Shown: positions 1 to 8,548 of the stretch, in pieces | How the letters are laid out: every line of letters begins with the position of its first letter | Position numbering within the stretch: position 1 is the first letter of the stretch | Source: Fundicoccus sp052116145 | GTDB lineage: Bacteria > Bacillota > Bacilli > Lactobacillales > Aerococcaceae | Reading direction: 5' to 3' | Assembly (NCBI RefSeq): GCF_052116145.1 | Contig: NZ_JBQKLQ010000004.1 | Location: forward strand, 1-64,000 | Length of the DNA stretch: 64,000 bases | Program-made: the position numbers and the translations under genes | The notes under the pieces: model-generated | The model's database searches: none | Told to the model about the DNA's origin: nothing | What the model saw: the letters and a program-made list of their open reading frames with translations, nothing else

Positions 1-1
1 G

Positions 2-361
2 TTTTTAAGAAGAACAAAGATAGATGAAATTCCACAGGTGCTTAATGTTCTAAAAGGAGAAATGAGTCTTGTTGGTCCAAGACCAGAGAGAATTGCATCT
101 CTTGAAGAGTATGATGATGAGATTTCAAAGAGGCTTAATATGAGGCCTGGTATGACTGGACTAGCTCAGGTGAGTGGAAATATTCATTTGAACCTTCAGG
201 ATAGATACAAACACGATGTTTACTATGTGGAGCATTATAGTGTATGGCTTGATATCAAGATTATCTTTAGAACCGTAGGTGTTGTACTGTTTGGTGAAGA
301 CAAATATGTAGATAAACGTTTGGTTGATCTAAACTCGAGTAAAAGAGGTGTCTCTGTATGA
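2..361 (+). CDS. Undecaprenyl-phosphate sugar-phosphate transferase (CapM/WcaJ type), C-terminal part
   Basis: This is the 3' end of a bacterial sugar transferase that puts the first sugar phosphate of the repeat unit on undecaprenyl phosphate at the inner membrane face. The frame is open from the window edge and reads FLRRTKIDEIPQVLNV followed by LKGEMSLVGPRPE, the conserved C-terminal signature of the family. The N-terminal membrane part lies outside the window, so the true start is not visible. The stop overlaps the next start (ATGA). Because a CapN-like reductase follows, the sugar is probably a FucNAc-type residue, as for CapM of S. aureus; this is inferred from context. Confidence 0.9.
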   Translation, partial: FLRRTKIDEIPQVLNVLKGEMSLVGPRPERIASLEEYDDEISKRLNMRPGMTGLAQVSGNIHLNLQDRYKHDVYYVEHYSVWLDIKIIFRTVGVVLFGEDKYVDKRLVDLNSSKRGVSV

Positions 362-1206
362 AAAGAATATTGATTACAGGAGCTGGGAGTTACATAGGTA
401 CTTCATTTGAGAAATGGGTTAGCCAATGGCCAGAGAAGTATCAAGTAGACACCATTGATATGAGAGAGAATGAGTGGAAAGATAAACCATTCAGCTCATA
501 TGATGTGATTTATCATATCGCTGCAATTGTTCATGTCAAAGAGAATGATACTGAGAAGTATTTTAGTGTGAATAAAGATCTCCCAGTTGAAGTCGCAAAG
601 AAAGCTAAAGCAGAAGGCGTTAAGCAGTTCATTTTCTTAAGCACAATGGGAGTCTACGGTAAAGAGAGAGGATTTATAGATGAGAAGACTAAGCCGAATC
701 CCAAGACACCATATGCAGAGTCTAAATTAGAGGCTGAAGGATTATTGAGTGAATTAGCTGATGACACTTTCAAGGTAACGACATTAAGACCTCCTATTGT
801 TTATGGTAAAGACTGCAGAGGGAATTATCCTAGACTTGCTGGGATGGCTTTAAAAGTACCTATATTTCCGAAGGTAAAGAATGAACGCAGCATGATTTTT
901 ATTTATAATTTGTCTGAGTTTGTAAGACTTGCCATAGATAAAGAGTTGAGTGGACTATTCTTCCCTCAAAACAAAGAGTATGTTAATACGACTGAGCTAG
1001 TTCGGTTAATTGCTAAAGTTCATGGTAAAGAACTTAAAACAACAGAGGTATTTAATCCTCTTGTATCGTTTGGTATTAAGATATCTGAGATATTTGGAAA
1101 AGTGTTTGGGTCATTTGTTTATGATAAGAAGATGCCAGGTGGACCTGAAGAATTAGAATATGAAACTTGTTCGTTTATAGATTCTATTGAACGGACGGAA
1201 AAATGA
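358..1206 (+). CDS. NAD-dependent epimerase/dehydratase, CapN-like UDP-4-keto-sugar reductase
   Basis: 282-aa extended SDR protein. It shows the Rossmann motif ITGAGSYIG near the N terminus, the STMGVYG segment near residue 97 and a catalytic Tyr-x3-Lys in YAESK. From memory it resembles S. aureus CapN along its length (VKQFIF.STM.VYGKE, TLRPPIVYG and similar blocks), which reduces a UDP-4-keto-6-deoxy sugar to UDP-D-FucNAc. A UDP-QuiNAc-forming reductase (WbpV type) is the alternative. The 4,6-dehydratase partner (CapD) is not in the window and would be expected upstream. It overlaps the preceding transferase by 4 nt, so the two are probably translationally coupled. Confidence 0.8.
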   Translation: MKRILITGAGSYIGTSFEKWVSQWPEKYQVDTIDMRENEWKDKPFSSYDVIYHIAAIVHVKENDTEKYFSVNKDLPVEVAKKAKAEGVKQFIFLSTMGVYGKERGFIDEKTKPNPKTPYAESKLEAEGLLSELADDTFKVTTLRPPIVYGKDCRGNYPRLAGMALKVPIFPKVKNERSMIFIYNLSEFVRLAIDKELSGLFFPQNKEYVNTTELVRLIAKVHGKELKTTEVFNPLVSFGIKISEIFGKVFGSFVYDKKMPGGPEELEYETCSFIDSIERTEK

Positions 1207-1225
1207 TTAGTTGGGAGCAATTTAG

Positions 1226-2464
1226 ATGAGTGAAAAAAGAGATGTTTTATTTTTATGTCAATACTTTTATCCAGAATATGTATCATCTGCAACGCTCCCA
1301 TATGATACAGCGAAAGCGCTGACAAAGGCTGGTTTTAGTGTTTCGGCATTATGTGGATATCCAAATGAATACAACAAAGACGGCGAAGTTCCAGTGGAAG
1401 AAGTACATGAAGGTATTAAGATAAAAAGATTAAAGTACCTTCAACTTAAACGCAGCAATTTTATTGGAAGATTGATAAATTACTTCTCGTTTACCTTTGC
1501 GGTGTTTCTTCGTTTTTTAAGTTTAAGGAATTACAAGTTAATAATTGTTTATTCGAATCCTCCAGTATTACCATTGATAGCTGCATGGGCTAGCAGGCTA
1601 TTTAATACGAAAATGATATTCGTAAGTTATGACATTTATCCTGAGATGGCACACATTACGAAGAGCATTTCTGAAAATGGGCTTATAAGCAGAATGATGC
1701 AATTTATCAACAAGAGAATATATAAGAATGTAAATAAAGTAGTGGCTCTGTCAAAGGAAATGAAAGAGTATCTGCTTAAGCATAGAGAACAATTAGAAGA
1801 GCAGCAAGTAGAAGTTATTCCGAATTGGTATGATGCTAAACCGATAGAAGATGCATCAAATTCCTACTTGAATAATAAGTTCGCAGATTTGAAACCAAAT
1901 GAAAATTTGATTGTTTCATACTTTGGGAATATGGGGATTTGCCAAGACTTGGATACAATCCTTGAAGCAATAAGAAGGTTGAAAAATGACGATGAAATTA
2001 GATTTGTCTTTGCTGGACATGGTAACAAAATGGATCAACTTCGAAAGTCGGTAAAGGAAGAACACTTAGATAAGGCAGTTGTTTATGACTTTCTTCATGG
2101 ACAAGATTTTCAAGATGCTTTAAACATCAGCGATGTTTTTCTAGTAAGTCTTTTTGACGGCTTAACAGGGTTAGCTGTTCCTAGCAAAACTTATAGTTAC
2201 ATGATGGCTGGAAAACCAGTTATTGCGATAATGGGTGTTCGTTCAGACATTTCCAAAGATTTACTAGAGAATAAAGCCGGATTTGCAATGGAAGTAGGAG
2301 AAGTAGATAGGCTAGTAAGCTCCATTGTAAATCTAAAAAATGATAAAAAACTCAGGATAGAGATGGGATTGAATATAAGACGAGTTTTTGAAGAGAAATA
2401 TACAACAGAGAAGGCTACTTCAAAGTATGTTGAGATGATAAAAGAAGCATTGGAGGATAAATAA
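1226..2464 (+). CDS. Glycosyltransferase family 4, WbuB/CapL-like (probable L-FucNAc transferase)
   Basis: 412-aa GT-B-fold glycosyltransferase. The N-terminal domain begins LFLCQYFYPEYVSSATLPYD, typical of WbuB-type enzymes; the C-terminal nucleotide-sugar domain carries SYFGNMG, FAGHG and the LAVPSKTYSYMMAGKPVIA block. WbuB and CapL relatives add L-FucNAc to the lipid-linked primer sugar, and this gene sits directly before the L-FucNAc pathway, overlapping capE by 1 nt (TAATG). A 208-bp relic of a second copy of its 3' end occurs at 8341-8548, directly before the second capE. Acceptor and donor are inferred. Confidence 0.85.
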   Translation: MSEKRDVLFLCQYFYPEYVSSATLPYDTAKALTKAGFSVSALCGYPNEYNKDGEVPVEEVHEGIKIKRLKYLQLKRSNFIGRLINYFSFTFAVFLRFLSLRNYKLIIVYSNPPVLPLIAAWASRLFNTKMIFVSYDIYPEMAHITKSISENGLISRMMQFINKRIYKNVNKVVALSKEMKEYLLKHREQLEEQQVEVIPNWYDAKPIEDASNSYLNNKFADLKPNENLIVSYFGNMGICQDLDTILEAIRRLKNDDEIRFVFAGHGNKMDQLRKSVKEEHLDKAVVYDFLHGQDFQDALNISDVFLVSLFDGLTGLAVPSKTYSYMMAGKPVIAIMGVRSDISKDLLENKAGFAMEVGEVDRLVSSIVNLKNDKKLRIEMGLNIRRVFEEKYTTEKATSKYVEMIKEALEDK

Positions 2465-3483
2465 TGTTTAAAGGAAAGACTTTATTAATTACAGGTGGAA
2501 CAGGATCTTTTGGGAACGCAGTTATGAAAAGATTCCTTGATACAGATATCAAAGAAGTCCGAATTTTTTCTCGTGATGAGAAGAAACAAGATGATATGAG
2601 AAAACTTTATAAAAACGACAAGCTTAAGTTTTACATAGGCGATGTTAGAGATCTTTCGAGTGTTAAGAATGCAATGCATGGAGTTGATTATATCTTTCAT
2701 GCAGCTGCACTTAAGCAAGTACCTTCCTGTGAGTTTTTTCCATTAGAAGCAGTTAAGACAAATGTACTTGGTACAGATAATGTTCTTACTGGAGCTATCG
2801 AAATGGGGGTTAAGAAGGTCATTTGTCTTTCAACTGACAAGGCAGCTTATCCAATTAATGCAATGGGCATCTCAAAAGCGATGATGGAAAAAGTTTTTGT
2901 AGCAAAAGCAAAAACGGTTGATTCTGATAGAACGCTTATCTGTGGCACTAGATATGGTAATGTAATGGCTTCAAGAGGCTCAGTAATTCCATTGTTTATA
3001 GATCAGATTAAGAGTGGACAGCCTTTAACCGTTACAGATCCTAATATGACAAGATTCTTAATGAGCCTTGAAGAGGCAGTTGAGCTTGTTGTATTTGCTT
3101 TCCAGAATGCTGAAGCTGGTGATATTATGGTTCAGAAATCTCCGGCATCAACCATCGGGGACTTAGCTCAAGCAGTTAAAGAGCTTTTTAAAGCAGATAA
3201 TGAAATCAAGGTAATCGGCACTCGACACGGTGAGAAACTCTATGAAACTCTTCTAACAAAAGAAGAGCATGTAGTAGCAAAAGACATGGGTGGATTCTAT
3301 AGAGTGCCTGCTGATAAGAGAGATTTAAACTATGACAAGTACTTTGTTGAAGGAGATCAAAAGCTCTCATCTGAAGATGAGTACAATTCACATAACACAG
3401 AAAGGCTTAATATAGAGCAGATTAAAAAGAAATTATTGGAGCTTGATTATGTCAGAGAGCAATTGGAAAGTTGGGATAGATAA
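2464..3483 (+). CDS. capE: UDP-GlcNAc 4,6-dehydratase/5-epimerase, first copy
   Basis: 339-aa polysaccharide biosynthesis SDR, the first step from UDP-GlcNAc towards UDP-L-FucNAc. The NAD(P)-binding motif is intact (T10-G11-G-T-G14-S-F-G17). The catalytic region STDKAAYPINAMGISK has Asp125/Lys126 and Met134-x3-Lys138, i.e. Met in place of the classical SDR Tyr, as known for CapE/FlaA1-type enzymes. It overlaps the flanking genes by 1 nt on each side (TAATG junctions), so capE-capF is a tightly coupled unit. A second copy lies at 8548-9567. This copy has the complete glycine motif and is the safer candidate for the active enzyme. Confidence 0.95.
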   Translation: MFKGKTLLITGGTGSFGNAVMKRFLDTDIKEVRIFSRDEKKQDDMRKLYKNDKLKFYIGDVRDLSSVKNAMHGVDYIFHAAALKQVPSCEFFPLEAVKTNVLGTDNVLTGAIEMGVKKVICLSTDKAAYPINAMGISKAMMEKVFVAKAKTVDSDRTLICGTRYGNVMASRGSVIPLFIDQIKSGQPLTVTDPNMTRFLMSLEEAVELVVFAFQNAEAGDIMVQKSPASTIGDLAQAVKELFKADNEIKVIGTRHGEKLYETLLTKEEHVVAKDMGGFYRVPADKRDLNYDKYFVEGDQKLSSEDEYNSHNTERLNIEQIKKKLLELDYVREQLESWDR

Positions 3484-4592
3484 TGAAAATTTTAGTCACT
3501 GGGGCAAAGGGCTTCATAGGAAAAAACTTAATAACAGAGCTGAGAAATAGAAAGTACGATGATATTTTCGAGTATGACAGGGATACAGATCCTTCTTTAC
3601 TTGATGAATACTGCAAAGAAGCGAACTTTGTATTTCACCTTGCGGGAGTAAACCGACCAAAAGAACAATCTGAATTTATGGAAGGTAACTTTGGCTTTAC
3701 CTCTGATCTGTTAAATACTCTTAAGAATCATAATAACACCTGCCCTGTGATGATTTCATCGTCTATTCAAGCTGAGTTAGATAATCCTTACGGTGAAAGT
3801 AAGAAGGCAGGAGAAGACCTTCTATTTTCTTATGGTGACGAGACAGGGTCCAAAGTACTTGTTTATAGATTTCCTAATGTTTTTGGAAAGTGGTGTAGAC
3901 CAAACTATAACAGTGCAGTTGCGACGTTCTGTAATAATGTTGCCCATGACATACCTATTAAAGTGAATGATTCAAGCGTAGTAATGAACCTTGTTTATAT
4001 AGATGATGTGGTTAATGAGTTGATTAATGCTCTAGAAGGTAATGAGAACATAGTAGATTCATTCTGTGAAGTACCAGTGGTGCATACAATTACTTTAGGC
4101 GAGATAGTAGATTTGATTTATTCATTTAGGAAATGCAGAGAAGATAGGTCAGTGCCGAACATGTCGGATGCATTTACTAAGAAGCTCTATAGTACATATC
4201 TAAGCTACTTGCCAGAAAATCAGTTTAGTTACGACTTAAAGATGAACGTGGATCAGAGAGGATCTTTTACAGAGTTCATTAAAACGCCTGATCGTGGCCA
4301 GGTATCAGTTAATATCTCAAAACCTGGAATTACAAAAGGGAATCATTGGCACCATACTAAAAATGAGAAGTTTTTAGTAGTTAGCGGTAACGGTGTTATT
4401 CGATTTAGAAAAATTGATTCAGATGAAGTGCTGGAGTATTTCGTAAATGGTGACAAAATGGAAGTCGTTGATATACCAACGGGTTATACCCACAACATTG
4501 AGAATCTTGGAGATTCAGATATGGTAACAATTATGTGGGCCAATGAGCCATTTGATCCTGAAAAGCCTGATACTTATTATTTGGAGGTATAA
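3483..4592 (+). CDS. capF: UDP-4-keto-sugar reductase/epimerase CapF (SDR + cupin), first copy
   Basis: 369-aa bifunctional enzyme acting after CapE on the way to UDP-L-FucNAc. The N-terminal SDR domain (about 1-245) has VTGAKGFIGKNL and Tyr103-x3-Lys107 (YGESK); the C-terminal cupin domain (about 250-369) has the metal-ligand set His288, His290, His291 and Glu295 in GNHWHHTKNEKF plus His337 in GYTHN. Length and layout match the family. The start overlaps capE by 1 nt and capG follows after 3 nt. Compared with the second copy (9567-10676) most differences are silent or conservative. Confidence 0.95.
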   Translation: MKILVTGAKGFIGKNLITELRNRKYDDIFEYDRDTDPSLLDEYCKEANFVFHLAGVNRPKEQSEFMEGNFGFTSDLLNTLKNHNNTCPVMISSSIQAELDNPYGESKKAGEDLLFSYGDETGSKVLVYRFPNVFGKWCRPNYNSAVATFCNNVAHDIPIKVNDSSVVMNLVYIDDVVNELINALEGNENIVDSFCEVPVVHTITLGEIVDLIYSFRKCREDRSVPNMSDAFTKKLYSTYLSYLPENQFSYDLKMNVDQRGSFTEFIKTPDRGQVSVNISKPGITKGNHWHHTKNEKFLVVSGNGVIRFRKIDSDEVLEYFVNGDKMEVVDIPTGYTHNIENLGDSDMVTIMWANEPFDPEKPDTYYLEV

Positions 4593-4595
4593 CTG

Positions 4596-5744
4596 ATGAA
4601 AAAATTAAAAGTTATGACGGTCGTTGGGACTAGACCAGAAATAATTAGACTGTCAGCTGTCATAAATAAATTAGATGAGTCAGAAGCGATTGACCACGTT
4701 CTTGTTCATACGGGACAGAACTATGACTATGAACTTAATGAAGTGTTTTTTAATGACTTCAATTTAAAGAAACCGGATTACTTCCTAAACGCTGCAACAG
4801 GGACTGCTGTTGAGACAATTGGCAATATTCTGGTGAAGATTGATCCAATTTTAGAAGAAGTGAAACCAGATGCATTTCTAGTGCTTGGAGATACAAATAG
4901 CTGTTTATGTGCAATTGCAGCAAAGAGAAGACATATTCCAATCTTCCATATGGAAGCAGGAAATAGATGCTTTGACCAGAGAGTCCCAGAAGAGACAAAC
5001 AGGAAGATTGTTGATCATACAGCAGATATCAACCTAACCTATAGTGATATTGCTAGAGAGTATCTATTAAGGGAAGGTCTTCCTGCAGATAGAGTAATAA
5101 AGACTGGTAGCCCGATGTTTGAAGTTCTAAATTCAAGAAAAGATGATATTGAGAAATCTGATGTACTTGAAAGATTGGGACTCGAAGCCGAGAAGTATTT
5201 TGTAGTGTCTGCTCATAGAGAAGAGAATATAAGCTCTGAACAGAATTTCACGGATTTAGTAGAGAGCTTAAACACAATAGCAGAAAAATATCAGATGCCA
5301 TTAATTGTAAGCGCGCACCCAAGAACAAGAAAGATGATTGAAGCAAAAGGAGTTGAGTTCAATCCATTGGTTAAAACTATGAAGCCTCTTGGATTCAATG
5401 ATTATGTGAAACTTCAAAAGTATGCAAAAGCTGTTTTAAGTGATAGTGGGACAATCAGTGAAGAGTCATCAATTCTAGGATTTAGAGCACTTAACATTAG
5501 ACAGGCACACGAAAGACCTGAGGCTATGGAAGAAGCATCGGTTATGATGGTGGGACTTAAGAAAGATAGAATTCTCCAGGGGCTAGAGATACTAGAGACT
5601 CAAGAAAAAGATACTTTAAGGTTGGTTACAGATTATAGTATGCCTAATGTGTCTGATAAGGTTTTAAGGATTATCTTGTCTTATACAGATTATGTGAATA
5701 GAGTTGTTTGGGGGGAAATAAATCATGAAAGTACTGCAGATTAA
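4596..5744 (+). CDS. capG: UDP-N-acetyl-L-talosamine 2-epimerase (UDP-L-FucNAc forming), first copy
   Basis: 382-aa non-hydrolysing UDP-GlcNAc 2-epimerase-fold enzyme; starts KVMTVVGTRPEIIR and carries LVLGDTNS, the FHMEAGNRC segment, VSAHREENI and SDSGTISEE blocks. It completes the L-FucNAc pathway with CapE and CapF. The last eight residues differ from the second copy because a G-run has six G here and five there: the second copy stops shortly after VVWG, whereas this one reads on and overlaps the next glycosyltransferase by 20 nt. The core enzyme looks intact. Confidence 0.93.
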   Translation: MKKLKVMTVVGTRPEIIRLSAVINKLDESEAIDHVLVHTGQNYDYELNEVFFNDFNLKKPDYFLNAATGTAVETIGNILVKIDPILEEVKPDAFLVLGDTNSCLCAIAAKRRHIPIFHMEAGNRCFDQRVPEETNRKIVDHTADINLTYSDIAREYLLREGLPADRVIKTGSPMFEVLNSRKDDIEKSDVLERLGLEAEKYFVVSAHREENISSEQNFTDLVESLNTIAEKYQMPLIVSAHPRTRKMIEAKGVEFNPLVKTMKPLGFNDYVKLQKYAKAVLSDSGTISEESSILGFRALNIRQAHERPEAMEEASVMMVGLKKDRILQGLEILETQEKDTLRLVTDYSMPNVSDKVLRIILSYTDYVNRVVWGEINHESTAD

Positions 5745-6927
5745 TTCTGTTTGTGGAATAGGTAGCACAGGACGAATTGCTACAGATATTCATAATATCT
5801 TGATTGAACAAGGCCATGAGAGTTATATCGCATACGGAAGAGATTTGCCAAAGAATTGTGATAATGCGATAAAGATTGGAACAAAAATTGACAATTACAC
5901 TCATGTGGCAAAAACAAGAGTACTTGATAAACATGGGTTTGGATCTAAGCAAGCGACTATAGAGTTCATAGGTAAAGTAAAGGAGTTAGATCCGGATATA
6001 ATCCATCTTCACAATATTCATGGCTATTATATGAATGTTGAAATTCTTTTTAATTACTTGAAAGAAGCAAATAAACCTGTCGTGTGGACTCTTCATGACT
6101 GTTGGAGTTTTACAGGTCATTGTGCATATTTTGATTATGTAGGTTGCGATAAATGGAAAACAGGATGTGATAGTTGCCCTGAGAAAAAGGCATATCCTAG
6201 TAGTTTAATCTTTGATAATTCTAAAAACAATTACATTAATAAGAAGGAAATTTTTACTGGTGTTAAGAATCTTACTATAGTTACACCATCACAATGGTTG
6301 GCTAATTTGGTGCAGGAATCATTTCTTAATGAATATCCAGTAAAGGTTATTAATAATGGGATAGACTTAAATACATTTAGACCTAATACAGGCGATTTCA
6401 GAAATAAATTCAATTTAAATGGTAAGTTTATAATTTTAGGAGTAGCAAGTGTGTGGGATCGACGAAAAGGGTTAAAGTACTTTGTTGAATTGGCTGACAT
6501 GGTGTCTGAAGATGAAGTAATTGTATTAGTAGGATTATCAGAAAAACAGATAAATCAGATTCCCGAAAATATAATTGGAATAACAAGAACTAATAATGTT
6601 GAAGAATTGGTTGATCTTTACTCAAGCGCGGATGTTTTTGTTAATCCTACACTAGAAGATAATTTTCCCACAACTAATTTAGAGGCGCTTGCTTGTGGGA
6701 CACCAGTGATTACTTTTGATACTGGAGGAAGTCCTGAGAGTGTAAATATAGATACTGGATATATAGTTCTAACTGAAACTAGCGATGATATTTATAGTCA
6801 CATTATCAAAATAAAAAGTAATACAAAATATAATTACAGAAAAAACTGTAGTTTTAGAGCAAAAAATAAATATGATAAAATTCAGAAGTTTATTAAATAC
6901 ATAGAATTATATAAAATGATTGGGTGA
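5725..6927 (+). CDS. Glycosyltransferase family 4 (colanic-acid/WcaC-like), first copy
   Basis: 400-aa GT-B glycosyltransferase. The N-terminal domain has QINSVCGIGSTGRIATDIH and the WTLHDCWSFTGHC segment followed by a four-Cys-rich stretch (GC.KW..GCDSCP); the C-terminal domain shows INNGIDL, GVASVWDRRKGL, PTLEDNFPTTNLEAL and CGTPVITFDTGG, the usual GT4 donor-binding block. The start codon lies inside the end of capG, behind a G-rich ribosome binding site that is also capG coding sequence, which suggests coupled translation. A paralogue sits at 12765-13985; the two share long identical blocks in the N-terminal half and diverge more near the C terminus. Linkage specificity unknown. Confidence 0.88.
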   Translation: MKVLQINSVCGIGSTGRIATDIHNILIEQGHESYIAYGRDLPKNCDNAIKIGTKIDNYTHVAKTRVLDKHGFGSKQATIEFIGKVKELDPDIIHLHNIHGYYMNVEILFNYLKEANKPVVWTLHDCWSFTGHCAYFDYVGCDKWKTGCDSCPEKKAYPSSLIFDNSKNNYINKKEIFTGVKNLTIVTPSQWLANLVQESFLNEYPVKVINNGIDLNTFRPNTGDFRNKFNLNGKFIILGVASVWDRRKGLKYFVELADMVSEDEVIVLVGLSEKQINQIPENIIGITRTNNVEELVDLYSSADVFVNPTLEDNFPTTNLEALACGTPVITFDTGGSPESVNIDTGYIVLTETSDDIYSHIIKIKSNTKYNYRKNCSFRAKNKYDKIQKFIKYIELYKMIG

Positions 6928-6931
6928 GATT

Positions 6932-8092
6932 ATGAGAATTATTCATGTGGAAGACTATTTTGATCCTAACGCAGGGTATCAAATTAATGAACTATTAATT
7001 GCTAATAAAAAGAATAGAAGCAATGATGACGTTATACTTATAACTTCTAATGACATGTCGCCTTTTCACAAAAATGTAGACAATACAAAAGATATCTATT
7101 TTGAAAATGAAACAGGAGCAAAGATAATTCGCTTAGAAGTTAAGTTCAAATATTCAAGTAGAATCATAATGAAAAATCTATTTAATACAATAAACAAGTT
7201 AAATCCAGATATAGTTTATCTGCACGGTATTGGTGATTTTAAAGATCTACGATTATTGAAAAAAAAGCCAAAATACACAGTTGTAAGAGATTGCCATATG
7301 TCTTGGGTAGCTTCGAAAAATAGATTCCGAAAACTTTATTATAAGTTGTTTAAGTTAGTATTTGCAAATATTATAAATAACACTGATAAATACAAAAAAA
7401 TATTTGCTCTTGGTAACGAAGAATATCAATACTTAAAATTAATAGGAATAGAAGATCATAAGATTAGCTATTTAAGGCATGGTTATAATGACACTGTTAT
7501 ATTCTTTGATCCAGATGGAAGAAAAGAAATACGGAATAAATACGACTTCAAACATAAAGATATAGTTATTTCATATATTGGGAAATTCAATGATTCCAAA
7601 GAACCAGATTTGATTTTCGATATTGTTGAAAGATTTTTGCATTTACAAGAGGATTATAGATTGATAAAACTATTATTTATTGGACCCAAAGAAGATAAAT
7701 ATATGAACAAATTCAACATGAAACTTGACAAGATGAAAGATAAACTAGAAATTATTGTAGATGACTCGAAGAAATATTCTGATTTGAAAAGGTACTATTC
7801 TGCAAGTGATATATGTATTTTCCCAAAAGAGACTACCCTAAGTTCAATACATGCACAAATATGTGGATGCCCTGTTATTATGGAGAATCACATTTCAAAT
7901 CAGGAAAGAGTAGTGAACAATAATAATCTTTTCGTACCAGGTGATTTTAGCCAAGCAGCTCAAATATTAAAGAAAATAATCGATGAAAAGGAATATATCA
8001 AGAACAATCAATATTTAAGAGCTTTGTCGGACAGAGAATATGGCAAACAAATAGTAAAAATTAGGGATTTAGCAAACGGTAATGAGCGTTAA
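6932..8092 (+). CDS. Glycosyltransferase family 4 (intact member of a duplicated pair)
   Basis: 386-aa GT-B-type glycosyltransferase beginning MRIIHVEDYFDPNAGYQINE. C-terminal features are SYIGKFNDSKEPDLIFDI and the SASDICIFPKETTLSSIHAQICGCPVI block. I chose the ATG at 6932 over an in-frame TTG at 6920 because GGGTGAG lies just ahead of it and the paralogue starts at the same residue. The paralogue at 15397-16542 is broken by three frameshifts, so this is the only intact version. The start lies 4 nt after the previous stop. Donor and acceptor cannot be told from sequence. Confidence 0.85.
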   Translation: MRIIHVEDYFDPNAGYQINELLIANKKNRSNDDVILITSNDMSPFHKNVDNTKDIYFENETGAKIIRLEVKFKYSSRIIMKNLFNTINKLNPDIVYLHGIGDFKDLRLLKKKPKYTVVRDCHMSWVASKNRFRKLYYKLFKLVFANIINNTDKYKKIFALGNEEYQYLKLIGIEDHKISYLRHGYNDTVIFFDPDGRKEIRNKYDFKHKDIVISYIGKFNDSKEPDLIFDIVERFLHLQEDYRLIKLLFIGPKEDKYMNKFNMKLDKMKDKLEIIVDDSKKYSDLKRYYSASDICIFPKETTLSSIHAQICGCPVIMENHISNQERVVNNNNLFVPGDFSQAAQILKKIIDEKEYIKNNQYLRALSDREYGKQIVKIRDLANGNER

Positions 8093-8133
8093 ACATTAGA
8101 TTACATTTATGTTTATATTGAGGGGGTCAAATA

Positions 8134-8340
8134 TTGAATGGAGTAATAATAGCTTTTACTATAATTATTCCCCTATTATATGTACTTATTTTGTATAGAA
8201 GAAGAATATATTTCGCAACTATGTACTGGGTAGCATTTTATCTTATTTCTTTTTCTTTACCAATAATAATCGGGAATTATATAAGTTATGGAGTATATTT
8301 GAATTCTGAGACATTTCATTATTTAAACTTAGCATACTTT
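8134..8340 (+). pseudogene. N-terminal fragment of a capsule repeat-unit polymerase (Wzy-like)
   Basis: The frame opens at a TTG preceded by GAGGGGG and encodes about 69 residues with hydrophobic segments (IIAFTIIIPLLYVLIL and MYWVAFYLISFSLPIIIG), the look of the start of a polytopic polymerase such as the 458-aa one at 13990. At 8341 the sequence switches abruptly to a copy of the 3' end of the WbuB-like gene in another frame, so the open frame runs on only to 8394 with nonsense. The position matches that of the intact polymerase in the second cassette. Assignment to Wzy rests on hydrophobicity and position only. Confidence 0.6.
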
Positions 8341-8548
8341 AGATTTACTAGAGAATATAGCCGGATTTGCTATGGAAGTTGGAGAAGTAGATAAGCTAGT
8401 AAGTTCAATTGTAAAGTTAAAGAATGACAAAAAACTCAGGTCAGATATGGGATTGAATATAAGACGAGTTTTTGAAGACAAATATACAACAGAGAAAGCT
8501 ACTTCAAAATATGTTGAGATGATAAAAGAAGCATTGGAGGAAAAGTAA
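8341..8548 (+). pseudogene. 3' fragment of a second WbuB-like glycosyltransferase gene
   Basis: From AGATTTACTAGAGAATA onward this stretch aligns with 2257-2464, the end of the WbuB-like gene. It would encode FAMEVGEVDKLVSSIVKLK and so on to the stop, which overlaps the second capE by 1 nt exactly as in the first cassette. It has no start and is out of frame with the polymerase fragment before it. It marks the left end of the second L-FucNAc cassette and is direct evidence of recombination between two capsule gene sets. Confidence 0.88.

Noticed and set aside
1119..1325. Opposite-strand frames under the capsule, permease and other long genes
   Set aside because: These lie wholly within well-supported genes, have no ribosome sites and no family resemblance. 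The same applies to similar frames elsewhere, such as 43582-43881 and 50559-51008.
8134..8394. 86-aa protein as a functional small membrane protein
   Set aside because: The last 18 codons are the WbuB-like gene read in the wrong frame, so the frame is a by-product of the join.
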